The translations under genes and the position numbers were made by a program. From Thiosocius sp963808165 (GTDB taxonomy: Bacteria; Pseudomonadota; Gammaproteobacteria; Chromatiales; Chromatiaceae), in assembly GCA_963808165.1 (NCBI GenBank), contig CAWEET010000011.1:62001-126000 (forward strand): 64,000 bases of DNA, given 5' to 3'. The notes beneath the pieces are model-generated. The model was not told the origin of the DNA. It saw only the letters and a program-made list of their open reading frames with translations, and made no database searches. Positions 59,882 through 64,000 of this stretch are shown piece by piece; the first letter of the stretch is position 1, and each line of letters begins with the position of its first letter.

Positions 59882-60076
59882 AATCGGGGTCAGACCCGAA
59901 TGGCACTTACTCAAGCTGATTCCGGTCGTCTCTGGAGAAAACGTCGGCGGCATGGACGCCGCCGTCGAGCCTACAGGGACGTATTCACGGCGTTTTTGGG
60001 AAGAAATGATCGGAATCATCTGGCCACCTTGTAGCTCGCGCTCCAAAGCAAGTGTCATTCGGGTCAGACCCCGTTT
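59882..60076 (-). repeat. 195-bp element with terminal inverted repeats, copy 2
   Basis: The ends AATCGGGGTCAGACCCGAAT... and, inverted, AAACGGGGTCTGACCCGAAT... match at 26 of 31 positions. An inner hairpin CGGCGGC/GCCGCCG lies near 59945-59965. The whole aligns to 48931-49108 in opposite orientation. It is MITE- or REP-like, non-coding, and sits directly upstream of the intact DUF3604 gene, so it may carry or disturb its promoter. Confidence 0.8.
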
Positions 60077-60103
60077 TGCCATGCCCGATCCCCCGGTCGC
60101 GTG

Positions 60104-61543
60104 TCAGACGTCGGCGATCACGTACTTCTCCTCGTCACCGGCGATGTACGGACGGTAGTAGGTCGCACCCAGCTTGTAGTAGTCGATGCCGTTGATCGTC
60201 TGGACCTCGTAACCTTCCGGCATGTAGGGCACCTCGGTGCCTTCCGGCGGCTCGGCGACGACATAATTGTTGCTGTTCTCGTCGTAGACGAAGAATGCTC
60301 CCTGGAAGTAGCAGTAGCCGGGATCTTCGGGGCTGGGGCCGAACACGATGGTGCAATCGATCGGTGGGGCCTCAACGGTGGCACCAACCGGTGCCGGTGC
60401 CGTCACATAGCCCTGGCCCGAGGGGGCCGGCTCGTAGAAGGCCCCGCCGTAGTACTGGTAGCTGGTGTTGTTGTAGGGCACCGCCACCGTGCCTTCGGGC
60501 GGCGAAGCCACCGCAGCGCCGATCGCAAACCCTGCGACACCGCCGACGATACCCCACAGCCAGTCGTTATCATCATCGTAATCGTAGTGATGGTGGTGGT
60601 TGTCGTAGCCCCAGTAACGACGATCGTCGTATATATCCTCGTAGAGGTCATAACGATCGTCTCTCCAGTCCTCCGCGAAGTCCATGCGGTCCTCGCGGCG
60701 CTCCTCGAGAAAATCCTGCCGGTTTTCCTGCAGTTCCTCGGCCGCGTCGAGTCGATCGTTGCGGATATCCTCGCGCTTGTCGGCGTAGTCCTTGCGGCCC
60801 TCTTCGACCTGCTTCTTGCGCTGCTCCCGCTGTTCGGCGGTCTGCTCCCGGCGCTCCGACCGCTTCTCGCCGGCCGCATCGCGCTTATCGCCAGCCGCCG
60901 CCTTGCGGTTGTCTCGCGTCTCGGCCCTGCCGCCTGGCGATCGCCACGCTTTTCGCCTGCCGCTGCCTTGGTGTTGCCACGCTTGTCGGCCGCCGCCTTG
61001 CGGTCGCCGGTTTTCGCGCTGGCCGTTTTCGGGGCCTCGTGATTCTGCAGCTTCTTGTTGAAATCGCTGCGGTCCTGCGGAGTACCGCTGCGATCGCGCT
61101 GCTTGGCCGCGCGGTTCTTCTGTTGCTGCTCACGAGAGCCCAGCTTGTTGTCGGCCGGGCGCTTGGGCGGTCGCCGGCCGCGTGTTGGGCCTGGCCTGCT
61201 GTGTCGCGGGACGTGCCGCCGGTTTTGCCGCAGGCCTCGCCGTCGGCTTTGCAGGGCGCGCAGCGGGTTTGGTCTGCCGCTTGGGGGCCCTGTTGGCCTG
61301 CTTGACCGAGCCCCGCTTCGCGCTGGAGGCACGCGGTTTGCGGTCGACCTTGCTGGGTCTCGCCGCCGCCTTGCGGTGACCACCCGAAGCCTTGCCACGG
61401 CCACCGCCACCACGATTCGCGGCGTTGCTCACACCGTCAGTGCTGTCGATGGGACTCATGCTCGGCCCGACCACCAGCAAGGCCGCGAATACCGCATGTG
61501 CCAGGGCCCTGAGAATTCGATTGCTTGGATTTACAGTGATCAT
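60104..61543 (-). pseudogene. DUF6515-type secreted protein with two frameshifts
   Basis: Frame 1 from ATG 61543: signal peptide (LAHAVFAALLVVGPSMS) and an Arg/Lys/Ala/Pro-rich region to about 61180. Frame 2: RPADNKLGSREQQQKNRAAK to about 60945. Frame 3: a charged coiled coil (REDIRNDRLDAAEELQENRQ), an Asp/His/Tyr-rich stretch, a glycine membrane-like segment and the C-terminal domain PEGYEVQTINGIDYYKLGAT to TGA 60104. All three segments are coding-like, so the two shifts may be sequencing errors in low-complexity DNA; if real, the gene is broken. Its ATG overlaps the DUF2092 stop by one base. Confidence 0.65.
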
Positions 61544-62310
61544 TATTCAGTATCTCCCTGCGGCGCCTGTTGAGTGCGAAACGCAACCTTGCGCGCACCG
61601 TCGGGCGGGGCAAATGTGAACAAGGTGCCGTCGATCTCCGAGGTGAAATCCCAGTCCGACATCAGTGCTGAGTACTGCGGCGCGCCCGGCGCATCGCGGT
61701 AGGTAATCACAACCTTCTGAATCACGGGCTCCTCGCCCAGCGCGACCCACAACTGCACATCCACCGCATCGGTCGCCAGCAGCAGGTGGTGATACCAATC
61801 ACCGTCGAGGTAATGCAATCCGGCATAGGTGCCGGTGCGAAGGTGCTCACCAAAGGTGGCACAGGGTTGCGAGTAGAGCAGATCATCTAGCGGCAGGGAG
61901 ATGCCTTTGGCCTCCGCCAGATCCAGCATCGCATCGAGATTGCCAGATGTCTCCGCCACCGCATACAACCCGCTATCCGGCCGGTACAGGGTCACCGATT
62001 TGCCGTCGAAGTAGACGTTGCGCGCGCCGCGGTCGTCATTGACGTCGAGGCGCAGTCGATCCGGCCGCACCATGGTCACCCGGTTGTCGCGGCTGTACTG
62101 CACCGTGGTGCCATCGAGCAGCACCTCGTCGTAGTTCACGTCGACGTTCACGGAATAGCGCTCGGCGGAACGCAGATAGGCACATGCGTCGAGCAGAACA
62201 CGTTCGGTGGTCGCGTCGATCACCACCTTTTCAACGGGCGGCGCCTCTTCGGCGATCGCACAGCTCGTAAAGACGACCAACGCGGCCGCCGTCAGAATTC
62301 GGCTTTTCAC
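61543..62310 (-). CDS. DUF2092 (LolA-like) secreted protein
   Basis: A 255-residue protein starting with GTG 62310, chosen because AAGGAGTGG lies eight bases upstream and a signal peptide follows at once (LTAAALVVFTSCAIAEEAPP). The rest matches DUF2092: DACAYLRSAERYSVNVDV, NRVTMVRPDRLRLDVND, FDGKSVTLYRPDSGLYAV, with LolA/LolB-like beta sheets expected. Probably periplasmic lipid- or protein-binding. It is translationally coupled to the DUF6515 gene, a pairing I believe recurs in other bacteria. Confidence 0.88.
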   Translation of the reverse strand: MKSRILTAAALVVFTSCAIAEEAPPVEKVVIDATTERVLLDACAYLRSAERYSVNVDVNYDEVLLDGTTVQYSRDNRVTMVRPDRLRLDVNDDRGARNVYFDGKSVTLYRPDSGLYAVAETSGNLDAMLDLAEAKGISLPLDDLLYSQPCATFGEHLRTGTYAGLHYLDGDWYHHLLLATDAVDVQLWVALGEEPVIQKVVITYRDAPGAPQYSALMSDWDFTSEIDGTLFTFAPPDGARKVAFRTQQAPQGDTE

Positions 62311-62529
62311 TAGACTGCCACTCCTTGAGAATGTCGGGGCCATAGGGGATGCTGGCCGTTCTTTTCGATTGTTATGCGCACCTCGAGCGACACACCCGAC
62401 CCTCGGGGCAATATCGCTGACGCGTCGCCGGATAATACGCATCCCCAACCGGGGTGACCAGTAGCGCCGGGAGGGGGCCGTCCCCTGCCCAATGCCGTCG
62501 GCATTGGCTACCCCGATCGATCTAACGAT

Positions 62530-62691
62530 ATGACGCCACTGGGTTTCCTGCAGCTTCACCGCTTTCATGCCGCACGACGCAGGCTCGCGCTGGCCGATGC
62601 GCCCACCGCGTCGGTCGCGGATATCGCCTATGACCACGGGTTCTTTGCGCTCGGACGTTTCGCCATCAACTATGCGAGACTATTCGGCGTA
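62530..62691 (+). pseudogene. AraC-family regulator remnant (second helix-turn-helix)
   Basis: TPLGFLQLHRFHAARRRLAL and ASVADIAYDHGFFALGRFAI are the C-terminal DNA-binding half of an AraC/XylS regulator. Nothing of the sensor domain or first HTH precedes it, and the 3' end is replaced by CCCGATT repeats at 62697, so it is a fragment. Confidence 0.7.
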
Positions 62692-62696
62692 AATAG

Positions 62697-62760
62697 TGGT
62701 CTGTCCCCGATTACCGTCCCCGATTACCCCCGATTATGCGATTACCGCCGATTACCGATT
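62697..62760 (+). repeat. Iterated CGATTA(C/T) array headed by TGGTCTGTCCCCGATT
   Basis: The 16-base head is identical to 49093-49108, the end of the 178-bp element. It is followed by six imperfect copies of a unit around CCCGATTACC with spacing 8-13 bases. It looks like a truncated element end expanded by slippage. Confidence 0.65.
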
Positions 62761-62762
62761 AA

Positions 62763-64000
<1,238 letters not shown>

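Noticed and set aside
57896..60082. Longer DUF3604 ORF starting at 60082
   Set aside because: The extra 84 codons are translated from the 195-bp inverted-repeat element; a signal peptide and strong ribosome-binding site place the start at 59830.
62697..62760. CRISPR array
   Set aside because: Units are 8-13 bases with no unique spacers and no cas genes; it is a degenerate simple repeat.

Overview
The window reads as a chromosomal segment of a GC-rich, motile gammaproteobacterium. The order fliL-M-N-O-P-Q-R-flhB-flhA-flhF-flhG-fliA-cheY-Z-A-B-motC-motD-parC-cheW followed by DUF2802 is the Pseudomonas/Chromatiales-type arrangement. Together with AsmA, MscS, AGCS and HupE/UreJ genes it suggests the Chromatiales or a related sulfur-oxidiser group. 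I cannot name a genus from sequence alone.

Layout. (1) Positions 1-14,000 are accessory DNA. They hold a broken GlsB gene, a CsbD gene, and fragments of a helicase/adenine-methyltransferase defence locus with an intact Phd/RelE-type toxin-antitoxin pair between the two wrecks. A group II intron remnant lies antisense against the methyltransferase stub. A decayed IS91-like element carries a tyrosine recombinase gene that is cut cleanly by a 2.6-kb serine-recombinase element. After that come a large MscS channel, an AGCS symporter, repeat-rich non-coding DNA and a frameshifted AlpA-like regulator next to tRNA-Ser(GGA). (2) Positions 14,100-18,700 hold a YbaK-type deacylase, a methyltransferase, AsmA and a second MscS. 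(3) Positions 18,900-37,400, all on the minus strand, are the chemotaxis/flagellar regulon. A sigma-54-type promoter lies before fliL and a sigma-28-type promoter before cheY, so late genes can be driven by FliA encoded in the same block. (4) Positions 37,600-44,900 hold a zinc peptidase/MFS/ABC exporter run, a GNAT, and an exo-endo-phosphatase coupled to a phospholipase D-VTT fusion. (5) Positions 45,700-51,800 hold small stress or envelope proteins, DUF2254, DUF502, and a DUF211/VIT1/OPT run suggestive of metal handling. (6) Positions 52,100-62,300, minus strand, hold HupE/UreJ, a periplasmic prolyl isomerase, HdeD, a small repeat protein, a broken outer-membrane transporter, two tandem DUF3604 genes (one decayed, one intact), a frameshifted DUF6515 protein and a DUF2092 protein. 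(7) The right edge is an acetoacetate-CoA ligase running off the window.

The strongest discovery is the serine-recombinase element at 5145-7752. Removing 2608 bp restores the tyrosine recombinase frame exactly inside its catalytic HxxR motif, leaves a duplicated CG dinucleotide as the core, and joins two element ends that form an imperfect inverted repeat, as expected of an attP site. Two 178/195-bp terminal-inverted-repeat elements in opposite orientation bracket region 6 and part of region 5. Several genes differ from a healthy frame by single bases (GlsB, AlpA, DUF6515, DUF3604 copy 1). These could be real decay or assembly error, and reads would decide.
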